Of a DNA stretch of 64,000 bases, positions 37,383 through 48,622 are shown in pieces. Under the pieces are notes generated by a model. That model saw only the letters and a program-made list of their open reading frames with translations, had not been told where the DNA came from and did no database searches. This DNA is from Ophiura sarsii (lineage: Eukaryota; Echinodermata; Ophiuroidea; Amphilepidida; Ophiuridae): assembly GCA_035610835.1 (NCBI GenBank), contig CM069459.1, forward strand, positions 30,664,366 through 30,728,365, in the 5' to 3' direction. How positions within the stretch are numbered: the first letter of the stretch is position 1; the number at the start of each line of letters is the position of its first letter. A program made the position numbers and the translations under genes.

Positions 37383-37741
37383 TTAACACTTTCCATGCAA
37401 CAGTCGTCTATACAATTCTAAAATTTCACAAAAATGTTTCAAGCATGTCAAGATTGTTGCATTTCATCAGCGTATTTCGAATCACCATGACAAATGCATT
37501 CAAATGAGTACAAACATGCCTAGTATTACATTCAGTAATCATTTTGATAAACTTTGAAAGTTTTGCATTTCATCAGTGTATTTGGAATCACCATGACAAA
37601 TGCATTCAAATGAGTACAAACATGCCTTGTATTGGTTCAGTAATCATGGTAATCATTTAGATAGACTTTTAAAGTTTGAAAAGGTTTCTGAAAAATCTGT
37701 CTTGTGTATGGTAAAACTAATAGCCATGTGGAAAGTGTTAA
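37383..37741. mobile_element. CACTTTCC element, enlarged by an internal duplication
   Basis: Reverse-orientation copy with TTAA at both ends but 359 bp long. A ~68-bp internal block (TTGCATTTCATCAG... to ...CAAACATGCCT) occurs twice, at about 37455-37520 and 37563-37627. Confidence 0.82.
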
Positions 37742-37845
37742 GAATCCTTGGATTTATACCTTAACCCTAACCCTAGAACGTGGCAGTGGGGATGGAACGA
37801 AGAGGGGGAGGGGGTTAAATAAAAAATGGGAAAAATTATGTCCGC

Positions 37846-37913
37846 CGGCCCCAGGAATTGAACTCGGGTCGACCGCGTGACAGGCAAGATATACTACCAC
37901 TCGACCACGGGGG
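37846..37913 (-). ncRNA. tRNA-Asp(GTC)-like sequence, minus strand, degenerate
   Basis: On the minus strand it reads GTGGTCGAGTGGTAGTATAT, CTTGCCTGTCACGCGG and GAGTTCAATTCC. The anticodon arm with GTC resembles tRNA-Asp. The T-arm and acceptor are imperfect, so I call it a tRNA-derived repeat. A short CCCTAACCCTAG run lies at about 37762-37774. Confidence 0.5.
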
Positions 37914-39130
37914 GGAGGGCTTCACAGGCTAAAAAAATCGGAGACGATATATACCCGTAGTGTAGTGCTACATGAGATAGAACTTGTGCACGCGCAAGCC
38001 AAGTGGTGCTGGCTGTGATGTTTCTGTGAGACGTAGTGCGGTTAAGGTTATGGGTAAGATTTTTGTCCGACATTTTGATGTAAATGGGGAAGGGGTAGTA
38101 CTTCAAAAGTGCAAAATGAGTTTTATCCATTTTTCATTTTTTTGTGGAAGTTTTCACCTTGAAATTGGCTCATATCCTCGTATCGGATGTTGAAAATTAC
38201 CAGACATTGTAACAAACATTCTGTGGAAATAAGTTAATTTCAGACTAAATTTTTGTCAAAGTTTCATCTTAATTTAAGGGTGATTAATGGAAATGAGTTC
38301 ACAATTACATATCCTTATTCCAAATCATATTTGAGTTAACCTACTCCCTCTTCTAACCCAGGCTGCATAATGATTTCACCCATATGCTCACGCACATGAT
38401 GGTGTAGTACCAGTCCAGTTGAACACAACTGGTCATGCATTTTGTGTTCCTCATCATATAAGCGTGGTACCCCCAACCCCCGTAAACCTTGCTAGTGTAC
38501 CTTAGCTTTAGAAGCTTTTGAAAAAATATCTGAAGCGTTCTCAGCTTATCTGGACCACAAACCTGTGCACACATATCTAGTGCTTTCTCAACGGTGTTTG
38601 ACAAATTTCTAGGGATGAAAAAAAGAAATCCACCTGATGATATTTTTGGAGTTCGTTACACTCCCAGCATGTAATGTAAAAATTAACCCATATTTTGGCA
38701 TCACATTTGTGGTGTTGCTAAGTTCGGTGGTTATTAGCCCAGATGGGTTAGATTGTTAGTGATCATTCGGCTCCGTTGAGACCATCGGTTAGATTACTAC
38801 TATCACAGTTGCAAAACACTCCTATAACAATAGGCTAACCAAAACTCTAAAAAAATATATGCTTTATCAGCGTTCATTGAACAAAATATACACTTTGGGA
38901 TATGCTGTGAAATGAAAAAAGGTTATAAGTATGTGTGAAAGAACGGGCCATGAAACATATTGAACCGTTAGTTTGTGTTTTCCTAAAATAAAAAAAAAAT
39001 GTTATTAAATCATTTGAGATAAAATTGATTGAATTACGGTATCGGTGAAAGCGTACACCGTGCAGTGGACCGTGAAACTTACACTCACTGGTCTATCATA
39101 ACATGATTAGCACCTCTGCTGCTGAATGCA
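37914..39130. other. Non-coding stretch
   Basis: No repeat family or exon that I can name. Confidence 0.5.
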
Positions 39131-39554
39131 TAAGGCCAAACAAAACAAAAAGTTTGTCTCAAAGCTTGCGAAGGCTTCAAAATCGGGCGACGCGCGCTGT
39201 TTTTTGTCTTCCATTTTTTTTTTTTTTACATTTTTTTTATTTGTGTGGCAATTTTTACTCTTACTATTTGCAACCGTTGACACTTTCTGATATTTGTTTT
39301 TTCTATTTGAAATGAATATTGTCATGTAGTTGTGTATAAGAACAATTGTGCAGCGTTTTTTGAAGAACTGAGTCATGTAACAGTTTGAGAAAAGGGAAAT
39401 CTGCCGATATTTTTAATAAAAACTCGAAATAAAAATTTGTAGGGAAAAAAAAATTGATTTGACAATTTTCTGCATTTCAGACGCGGTATTTTGGCATTTC
39501 AAAACCAATGCGCGCGCAAGCTTTGAGACGAACCATTTATTTTGTTTGGCCTAA
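39131..39554. mobile_element. GGCC-ended MITE, TAA duplication
   Basis: TAA|GGCCAAACAAAACAAAAAG, TTTGTCTCAAAGCTTGCG; right end CGCAAGCTTTGAGACGAA ... TTTGGCC|TAA. The interior differs from other copies except near the ends. Confidence 0.87.
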
Positions 39555-40620
39555 CGCTGTTGAGATTTTCGAGATGATTTAAAAGTGGTCAAATGTAGGC
39601 AATTATTGACTGTTCACAGAGAGGTACTATGTAACCGAATCTAATGATGTAGCATAGGGCTAGAGCAGTGGTCAATTCTTGAGTGACATTTAGGGGGGGG
39701 GGGGGGATTGTGGGGTGATGAAAAATATGTGTGTGTGTGTGGGAGTTGGAGCAGAGGGGGGGGGGGGGGGGGGGCAGAAATTAAAGTTTGAAATTCTGGG
39801 AGATATTATAAAATGGTATAGTTTTATCACTAGAGCCATCAGTGGTCAATTATTGAGTGACACTTAATTTTTTTGAGGGGAGGGGGAGGGGGGGGGGGGG
39901 GGTGAAGAAATGTGGTGTGTGGGAGGGGGGATTGAAATTTGAAATTCTCATTTGCTATAGCTTTATCACTATTGAGCCAGCAGTAGTCTTTTCTTCTTCA
40001 GTGACATTGAATTTCTGGTGTGTAATTTTTGGGTTATGAAGATTTTTATTGCATGTTGAGGGAAGGGGAGAAATTAAAGTTAAATTCTGGGAGATATCAT
40101 AAAATAAATAAACAATTGCAAATATTTTCAACAAAAATGCAAAGTGGAAGAATAAAACACCTCAAAACTTGAAAATTATGGGAAGATTAAGGGCCGTAGA
40201 AAAGGGATTTCCCACCTTCTTCGTTGTATAAGATCGTAGCATAGCAAGGGATAATTTGCTGTATGCTTGTTGAATCATCTCCCAATTTCCTGCGCTAATG
40301 TCGCACAAATGATATTGTTTTCACTTATTTTATGAATAAACCTGCCGAAACACAGAGTCGGGTGACGATGACTCGATGACGAAAAACTGGGATACTGAAC
40401 ACCGATTCCAAGTTGTGAAGTTGTCCCAAATGGTCAGTGTTGCCAGATAATGTTATAGTCAAGAAGCCCAATCTCTAATTAAAATCTTAACGGCGTGGCA
40501 TGTGACAATCCCTATAGTTTAATCAGTTTAAAATTGGCGAGAAATATTCGGTTTTTATCTCTCCACATGCAAATGTAAACAAATCATATGCGCGCGATTG
40601 TGGCCACACGAACACGGCTT

Positions 40621-40671
40621 TTCCAGTCCAGTCCAGTCCAGTCCAGTCCAGTCCAGTCCAGTCCAGTCCGT
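40621..40671. repeat. (CCAGT)n microsatellite
   Basis: About ten 5-bp units. The minus strand reads a repeated Gly-Leu-Asp-Trp-Thr frame, a repeat shadow. Confidence 0.92.
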
Positions 40672-41346
40672 GGCTTTTGTTGATAAACATTGCTGTCACC
40701 CCATCTATATAGGATGGGTGTGATTCTTTCCATTTGTAGGCCGTTCCAGCATGGCTATAGATAACCACTATTATTATATGGACCATTTCTTTAAAATTAG
40801 TGTGAACTGTCTGATGGCATATAGTAGCCCAAGTTGCAAAAAAGTAGTTTTGAGAGCTTTTTGGTCTTTAAATACTGGTAATCAAAACATTGTTATCTAA
40901 TACATTGGTTTCAGTGGTGTAGTATGTGCCAAGAAGTAGTCCATTGGAAAAAGGAGCTCTCAGCGTTGGTTTGGTATACAACAGTACCCACGTGAAATAT
41001 ATGTCTGGAGACTAGTCGTCTGAAAATTGATGCTACAACAATGTTACTCTTGAAAATGGATCCTTCGCTTTGGTGCGAAGATTTGATCACGACTGGTAAC
41101 ATAATGAGACCAGGTGAAATCAGAGTGTGCTAAAGGGACAATCTGAATGTTATAGACAGCAATGTAACATTTTGTAGGGGAGAGATTTACTTATCCAAAA
41201 AAGAGGTTTTTAGTTGGCCGATTTGCAAAATTCATAAAAAGGGGGTCTTTGAGTGGAAAAAATCACGTAATTTTCCCAAGTAGTAGGGGTCTTTAGGTGA
41301 GAATAGTTGAAATTCCAAAATAATATGGAGTCTTTTAGTGATATGT

Positions 41347-41651
41347 AAAGGGGCACTGAGAGATACATTGGAGTGTGTTTTCAATACTCCTGGAAATCAG
41401 GCATATACTCACTATACCATCTGATCCCTTTACTTTAATTCGCTGTCTATCATGTACAATTTCATGATTCAGTCATTTCGATGTAGATCACATAGAAATT
41501 ATGAGCACTACTCGCCACATGTATTGCTATCTAGCGCCATCATTCAAAACAACCCTTTCCCCATAAATAATTACATTTCAGGGTTCCTATTGAGAAAAAA
41601 AATCATTTTTACCTGATTTTATTTTTCTCTGCAATCTCTAGTGCCCCTTTA
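41347..41651. mobile_element. AAAGGGGCACT inverted-repeat MITE
   Basis: AAAGGGGCACTGAGAGAT at left and ATCTCTAGTGCCCCTTT at right. About 305 bp, no ORF of note. Confidence 0.7.
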
Positions 41652-42957
41652 AAAAATGAGGGTGAGGCTCAAAATGATCATCTTATTATGTGTATCACTA
41701 ATGTATAGGAATGCACCCCCAAACAGCCCTCTCTATCAAATTTCTGGCATTCAAAAATCTTTATGAAAAAATACAAATTACTGCTCCTAGAGAAGTGTCT
41801 TTAGATGATTTTGGTGCATTTTTTACCGTAAACTGATTCTTGTTTACGTTGTTCGAAAATGTTTGAGCCAGTTTTGAGTGATTCTTTGGGTCAACATTTA
41901 AAAAAAGCAGCATTTGTAGTAAAATTTGATACCAAAAATGGATTCTCTGACTCATTTCCTTTCCAAAAATGTATACTTATATATATATATATCACATAAT
42001 AGTTCAAAAGTTACAGCTCTTGATAAATTCCACATTCTTAGGGTTAACACCCCACCCACCTTTACAGTCTTATATATTAGTACCACCTATATATTGGAGT
42101 GCATCCCCCAAACACCCCCTCTCACTGTTGCGCAACAGGACAGGCCTGACCGACCATCACCTGGGTATAAATGACAAACTTTCCATCTTTGAAAAAGTCG
42201 ATACTTATTCAATTTTGGAGTTCGCTTACGAAATGGCGTTTTAATAAAGAAGTGAAAAATATACTGTTGACATTTTGAAAGCGTTGGGAAATGTAAAAGG
42301 TCGTCTGTTAATTGTTTGTTTAGCTTTTACATGATGTGTTTTATTGGTAAGAGCATACCATTTTTAAAGAGGGAAGTCCCCCTCTCTTTTTTATACAATT
42401 TTGTGTATTGTTTTATTGATGGGGCATTCGATCTTGAGAGGAGTGAAATTAAAGGGACACGAAGTAGTGTTGAAGATTTTTTTTTTTTACATTAATTTAC
42501 TTCAGAATTCAAGATGAACATTAAAATTACCAATATTGTTGTTTATACTCACAAAAAACACAGCGAAACTTGATTAAAACAATACCATCGCTATTTATTG
42601 AACCTTTTCCTAAAAACTATCCTATTTATTGCGCGTGCTGCAAAGGGACATTGTCTGACGTAAAATGCTTATCGCAGCTCGATCAGCATTTTTGAATCGA
42701 CGTTTTGTTGTACAGAGAGGGCGTATTTTTCTTAATCCTTATAGGTGTAAGTTCTTACATGTAATACAATTGTAAACATATACCAATCCCAGTTTTTATC
42801 ATAATTGAGGGAGCAGCCTCCAACACTTCTCTGATTATTCATATGCCAATAAATTCAGGTGATTTATAAAAAATTCAATTCTCTTCTTCACAAATTTATA
42901 GTACATACATACAGAGGAGGAAATGAAAAAGTATGTCATGAAAACCCCACCCTCATC

Positions 42958-43196
42958 CAGTGGTGTAGCTAGAAGGGGCCAGGGGGTGGGGGAGGACATG
43001 CCCCAGGGGGTGGGGGAGGACATGCCCCCCACCCCCACCCCCATATCATGATTATGTTGGTTGAGATTGGTTCTGTTGGTTCATATGACAAGGGGAATCA
43101 TGGAATATGCCTGTCAAATTAGTTGTCGGTTAAGTCATGTCGGTTCACTTTTATTTCTTGCCCCACCAATATGAAAAACCTATAGCTACGCCACTG
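42958..43196. mobile_element. hAT-like MITE with perfect 8-bp target duplication
   Basis: Ends CAGTGGTGTAGCTAGAAG and TATAGCTACGCCACTG, directly flanked by CCCTCATC on both sides (42950-42957, 43197-43204). The interior has a G-rich 22-bp direct repeat. Confidence 0.88.
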
Positions 43197-43266
43197 CCCT
43201 CATCAGAACGTTAACTCGTAGAGGAAACTCTCCTGTTCCTGTTAGTGTACTACAAGCCCTAAGAGC

Positions 43267-44793
43267 ATATTGAGGGTTGAGCGATAGAAGGCCGTAACTC
43301 AACTTTTGGGCAAAATGAGATTTTGGTTCCAAAATAATCAATATAACCTAGATTTTCAGAACCATAAAGAGATAACACATAAACACTCTTAATTTGACTA
43401 AAACTAGAGTTATAAGTTGGGTGCTACAGTGTATTGTAATGAGTCCCGAATATTTGAAAGTTGATTAGGCCAACAACAAAAAAATTGTTTGTTTGTCCAC
43501 GTCTGACCGACCGTGTACCTTGGTGCCGACTGTATTATTTTTTATTTTCTATTATTTTTTAAAACAACTTTTTGAGCAATTTAAATGGCCAAACGGACCG
43601 TTTTATTCCTGATTTCGCACGCTATAATGAATCTGGTTTTTATAAACATCATCCCCAATGCGTAGAACCTGCTTAGGAGTATAATGATCCAGATCCAGAC
43701 GTATCAAAATAATTTATACTGAATAACAACGCCATCGGGAATGCCAGTCGTATATTGGTATTTATAAAAAACAACATGATTTTGAGAGAGCGCAGTTAGT
43801 CAATCAGAGGCTTAATCCACATCTATGGAACTATGCCTTTCAAGATGAGTTGCGAGCACATGTTATTGGCATTACGTCACTCGTTACTCGTACCGTTCCG
43901 GAAAATTGAAGTAAAATTTGTGATTGGACAAATTGTCACACGCATGCGTAAGGATAATGTTCGTAGCAATACGTCATTCGTATCAGGTTTCGGAAGAGGT
44001 CGAGAGGGGAAATCGAATAAAGCCGAAGCACGATGTGTCACACGCATGCGTAAAGGACGATTTTCATCAATTAAGATGGCGACCGTATCGGCCAGTTACT
44101 TAGGAATTTGTTCAATTTAGTCTTCATTTAACGTTTTTAAAATGATTTTTTTCGGCCAATTTTCCAAGTTATTTATTGGTGGGGTACATCATTGATGTGA
44201 ATATTTCCCCCGTTCCCGATCTGATCAGGTTTTATCTGAAGTTTTTGATTGGCGACGATAGTTGCAGAATTCGGAAACCAATTACATTTTATCGATAGTA
44301 TATCGACATGTCGAAGTTTTCTTATACGACATATCGATACAAAATGTTGTATCTATAACAGCACTACTTTCACGTATATATTTCTAACATAACTTCAACA
44401 CTACGTTGTTTCACTTTCTGTAAATTTTCAATCATAATAAATGGCGGCGACATACATGACAACATGTTCATTTGGTTAGTTGAACAGTTGTAGGCCTAAG
44501 TACTAAGTACAATTCTAACAAACTCATGAAAAAGAGTTCAATACTATCAAAGTGATGTGTTTTGTGTTTGGACGACTTCAATTCACAGTATTCATGCCGA
44601 ATTTATATTCCCAAACACAATTTAAAAAAAGAAATAAAAAAAAGAAATAAAAAAAAAGAATATCCGACCTACCAACCCTACCTTTTTCGGACCCTCTATT
44701 GACAAACAAACAATTTATTTTTTTTGGCCTTATCTCAGAATAGCAATTTTTTAGTTACGGCCTTCTGCTTCTGGCGCTCAACCCTCGATATAT
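43267..44793. mobile_element. Outer inverted-repeat element hosting the GGCC element
   Basis: ATATTGAGGGTTGAGCG and AGAAGGCCGTAACTCAA on the left mirror TTAGTTACGGCCTTCT and CGCTCAACCCTCGATAT on the right. Removing the inner 43465-44732 insertion leaves an element of only about 260 bp, so this is a MITE within a MITE. Confidence 0.75.
43465..44732. mobile_element. 1.27-kb GGCC-ended PIF/Harbinger-like element, TTA duplication
   Basis: TTA|GGCCAACAACAAAAAAATTG ... AATTTATTTTTTTTGGCC|TTA. The inner termini share TGTTTGTTTGTC/GACAAACAAACA and GACCGACC/GACCTACC-type motifs. It contains an open frame of 95 codons (43833-44120) with a repeated VTRMRK segment that I do not recognise as a transposase. 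Confidence 0.82.
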
Positions 44794-45071
44794 GCTACAC
44801 ATGAAGTATAACACAATTTAAGGTGTAACCTAAAAATGATGAGTGTGAGGGGTTCCTTTGTTTATTATATAATAAATTAAACCAATTATTTGAACTTTTA
44901 AATCATGTGTGTTGACCTTTCGATATGTATGTATATTCCAAAATCGCGCTGATAGGCTTGGATAGGATTACTTTTGCATGCGGATAGATAAAAACCAAAC
45001 ATTTCTCACCAATTTTAAACTATAGTATATCAAATGCGACTTGGCCGAAAAATCTTCACAACTGCACATCA

Positions 45072-45980
45072 TACAGGGTGAGTCAAAATAGTCAGGTCCC
45101 GATTTCACAGATTTTTTAAACCAGTTAAAATTCAAAGATGAATATATTTAATGGTTTGCCTAGCAAGGTGGCATTACTAGCTATAACCTAAATTTTATTT
45201 CATTCAAATTTGTTATTCAAAACCAATTTGAATGAAATATGATAATTTTTCTAAATTCTGTGAAATAAATTCTATTCCAACTTATTTAAGGGATCCCTAT
45301 GGATGTTAACGTTTAACGCGTGCCTTTTGAATAAGGCGTGTTGGTATTCACAGCAATTACATTAGGAAAAGAGATTCTATTGTCTTTGCGGTTATGTTTC
45401 CAATAGTTTTCGTGCAATCAGAGATAGTCTATAACAAACATCATTGAGTTTTAACAAAATGTTGACCAAAGTATTTTGAAACTTGTTATTTTAATTGAAC
45501 TGATATGAGGGAAGTCTGAGAGAAAACAGATCTTATATCTTTAAACAGTTTGTGCTTTGGCAACTTACCAGGCAAAGTGCATAGTCCATTTTTATGAATA
45601 TATTTGTGCAATACTGAGTTGCATTATAATATATTTAAATACTTTGCATGCAATATCGTTTAATTTATCAGAGATTCAACAAAAAAACCATGATATTTTG
45701 GTATAAATTGCAACAGTTATACAGTGTGTTGTGTTGTATGAATAACTAATATTACAGTAGTATTAACATCCACCACCAAACTTGGAACACTTTGGATTAC
45801 GCGTCTTTTCGTAAATATGTTGTAAATCTGGCGTGGAATATGATATTGTCGTGAAAACATCACCAGGTATGAAGCAGTATGTCTACTCTCATAAACAATG
45901 AAAACAATTACCAATTTTGTACAAGAAGTATTTTTCTTGATTTTTTGAAAACGGGACCTGACTATTTTGACTCGCCCTGT
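45072..45980. mobile_element. 909-bp TA-flanked mariner-like element, possibly with transposase remnant
   Basis: TA|CAGGGTGAGTCAAAATAG, then TCAGGTCCCG, mirrored at right by CGGGACCTGACTATTTTGAC, then TCGCCCTG|TA. A minus-strand frame at 45717-45914, beginning just inside the right end, reads VFIVYESRHTASYLVMFSRQ and then SVPSLV. That weakly resembles the N-terminal helix-turn-helix of some mariner/IS630-type transposases. It is very degraded if real. Confidence 0.75.
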
Positions 45981-46424
45981 ATAGACAAGGCTGCTTAATC
46001 AGGGAAATAAAAAACCCACTTTGAATTATTTTTCTCAAATTCATGATTTATATTCAGAGGCAAAAAATCCTCACACGAAAAACCAAATGGTTGAAAAGGC
46101 GAACCCCATCCACATCAGAGCGTTAACTTGCAGAGGAAACTCTCCGATCCTATTTCCTGTTAGTGTAAGCCCTAAGAGCACGCCAGGTATGCTGTAAAAA
46201 CACATTAAGGTGATTGGCTAAATGTTACCCCACTTTTTAGGTGAGGTTGTTTTATTGATTCGAGCACCATACAGCCAGCCAACATTGCTTTAAAACAGTG
46301 CAAAGTGCTGGAGCGGTGAGCACATGGTACAGGCAGCGATAGACATTATAATTAGGGGTCAAAATTATCGTAATTTTTAAGAGTTAGATATTGAAACAGT
46401 AGCAGTAGACTCTTTCGAAGATTT

Positions 46425-47215
46425 TCAAATGTTGGATTAAAATTTGCTAACCAATTTTGAAAAAAATATTATCCATATTGAAAAACTATGGGTTGGTTCT
46501 GTGCTCGTAGAACAGGAGTTTTTTCCCTTGACCAAAGTCACTATATGCATTTGACAAAGTAGTCTGGCTCTTGCATATAATGGGACTGCAGGTACCACTA
46601 TAAAAAGGTAAATGGAACAAAATAACACACTTATGGGAAGAAAAATCTACTAAAAGGCGATTCAATAGAACAGCATTTGTCACAAGTGTTTGCTGCTTCT
46701 CCAGTGTTTATACAATCCCATTAGCCATATGCCAGAATGGATCTATGTACGTTACTGTGTCCATCCTTTTCAAACCAACACACAGCATGCCTTACAGAAG
46801 CTAATGAATATAGAAAAGTGTGAGCGCGCATAAATGCAACAGTTTCAAACATTTTCAACAACAACAAAAGTGTTTCAAAATGTGGTTTAAAAATTGCTAA
46901 ATCAAAAAACAAATCCATATTGAAAATGTATGGGTTGGTTGTGTACTCTTAGAATTGGAGTTTTTCCTTGACCAAAGTAACTATTACTTATGCATCTAAT
47001 GTGGTCTGGCCCTTGCACAAAATGGGACTGGTACCGCTATAAAAGGGTAAATTGACCAAACCTATATAACACACTTATGGGAAGAAAAATCTACTAAAAG
47101 GTGATTCAATAGAACAGCATTTGACACAAGTGTTTGCTGCTTGTCCAGTGTTTATACAATCCCATTAGCCATATGCCAGAATGGATCTGTGTCCATAATA
47201 TCCTCTCAAATCGAC
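46425..47215. repeat. Tandem duplication of ~445-bp unit, third partial copy at 47776-47930
   Basis: GGTTGGTTCTGTGCTCGTAG ... CACTTATGGGAAGAAAAATC ... CATATGCCAGAATGGATCT occurs from about 46439 and again from about 46886. Confidence 0.82.
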
Positions 47216-47264
47216 ACACAGCTTATGCCTGCTGAAGAAGGCGTCCATCACTGGCAAAATCGAC

Positions 47265-47483
47265 TACTGTAAGCATGGACATTTTGGACATTTCGGCGCT
47301 ACATTAATGTCGACGCTTTTCGCGCTCCGAGCAGCTACTGCGGAAATAAAAACATGCAAACATATTTATTTTGTGTATAAGTCTATGTAATGAACTTTCA
47401 AATTGCGAATGCAAAAACAAGCGAAATGGCAGAAAGTTGGCAAAGAGCGATTTAATCGGGCGAAAATTACCACTCTTACAGTA
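47265..47483. mobile_element. CTGTAAAAGTGG element, copy
   Basis: TACTGTAAGCATGGACATTT ... CGAAAATTACCACTCTTACAGTA. Interior nearly identical to the 1.2-kb copy. Confidence 0.82.
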
Positions 47484-47537
47484 TATAGTTCAGTCACTTC
47501 CAAATTGGCGTGCCTCCTTACATCAGTGAATTAGAGG

Positions 47538-47742
47538 TATAATAGTATGTGATCTTTTCCAGGAGACGCCCTCAATTCTCAAAAGAAAATTTCTGATCAT
47601 AAATATATTCCGAGTTACAGAGTGATACGATTCCTAATTACCTTAAAATCCCGTAACTTGGAATGTATTACGATTTATGATCAGAAATGTAAATCTGCAA
47701 GCAAATCTGCTTCAATTTTTTTTGAGGGCGTTCCCAAATTGG
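47538..47742. mobile_element. Shortened relative of the 9.4-kb inverted-repeat element
   Basis: Shares AGTATGTGATCTTTTCCAGG, ATATTCCGAGTTACAGAG and ATCAGAAATGTAAATCTGC with it. The right arm is incomplete. Confidence 0.7.
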
Positions 47743-47968
47743 TGAGCCTTATCTCAGAAGTGAATTAATATAGAAGAGTGTGAGCATGCATGAAGGCAAC
47801 AGTTGTAACAAAAAAAAAAAAAAAATCAATCACTTACAAAGTTTTTCTAAATTTAGTTTAAAATTTGCTAAATCATTTTTAATTTTTTTTAATCCATATT
47901 AAGAAAAAAAAGGGTTGGTTCTGTTTAATTATATATACATTAAAAGAATATCCCATCCAAGGGGGAAA

Positions 47969-48182
47969 TACTGTAAAAGTCAATATTTTCGCGATAAGAT
48001 ATTTTCACAAAAATGGTCAGAACAGGCATTTCGCGATTTTTTATTTTCGCGATTTTCAACATTTGTAAACAAAAGTCAATGGAAGTCAAATAATTTTCGA
48101 GAGTTTATATTTTCGCGGATGAGGATTGATTCGCGAAATTCGCAAAAATAAAAACCCTACGAAAATTTCTACTTTTACAGTA
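47969..48182. mobile_element. CTGTAAAAGT element, divergent interior, upstream of GLCE
   Basis: TACTGTAAAAGTCAATATTT and CTACTTTTACAGTA termini, several TTTTCGCGA/TCGCGAAA palindromes, interior unlike the 1.2-kb copy. It ends 441 bp before the GLCE start codon. Confidence 0.75.
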
Positions 48183-48587
48183 CAACATTGAGTCATTCAT
48201 AGAATGACATACTTTCCTTGAACCCAACCCTATCTAATTATCAACCAATCAATTGGGAAGTTATTGTTGGCATCAGATAGGTTGGTATCATATTCATATT
48301 ATCATAATGGGGCTATTGTGAACATGGACTTCAAATGCGATAGTTTATTTAGTACGGTGACAAAAAGAGCATTCTATTGGCAGAAGGACCTTCAAATTGG
48401 TCGGTCGTGCAGACAGTTTTTTTTTTTATTTTAGTTTTTTTATATTTTTATATTTTTATATTTTCTCCAAAAACTTCCCCAATTATGTTAAACACTTTTA
48501 GAACAAGAACAATGGTATTGTGTCACCTGAGTTTTATTATGAATAAATGAATAAATAGTTTTTTTCTTTTCATTATGTCTTCTGCAG

Positions 48588-48622
48588 GTGTGACGACACT
48601 AATGTGACAGACGCCCTCAATC
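48588..48622 (+). promoter_or_regulatory. GLCE: GLCE 5' UTR end with splice acceptor and start-stop uORF
   Basis: A pyrimidine-rich tract followed by CTGCAG puts an acceptor AG at 48586-48587, 35 nt before the GLCE ATG. The 5' UTR is therefore probably spliced from an upstream exon that I could not locate. Within these 35 nt, ATG at 48602 is followed directly by TGA (48605), a minimal start-stop uORF ending 15 nt before the main ATG. Such elements stall or reduce initiation in other genes; any effect here is inference. Confidence 0.6.

Larger units (their letters stand above)
39555..42949. other. Non-coding stretch
   Basis: G tracts at 39690, 39757 and 39890 sit in three related GTGGTCAATT(C/A)TTGAGTGAC-type segments (39670, 39842, 39975). 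The (CCAGT)n array and one MITE (41347-41651) follow. No exon seen. Confidence 0.5.

Noticed and set aside
36018..37774. GGGTTAGGGTTAG and CCCTAACCCTAG as interstitial telomere
   Set aside because: Only about two units each; too short to support telomeric origin.
39103..39315. Frame with SLRRLQNRATRAVF, resembling a reverse-transcriptase tail
   Set aside because: The words are the terminus of a GGCC-ended MITE (CTCAAAGCTTGCGAAGG) repeated in inverse at its other end; the likeness is chance.
40523..40786. Minus-strand frame with repeated GLDWT
   Set aside because: Translation of the (CCAGT)n microsatellite.
43833..44120. 95-codon frame as a gene
   Set aside because: It lies wholly inside a TTA-flanked transposon-like element, and I recognise no domain.
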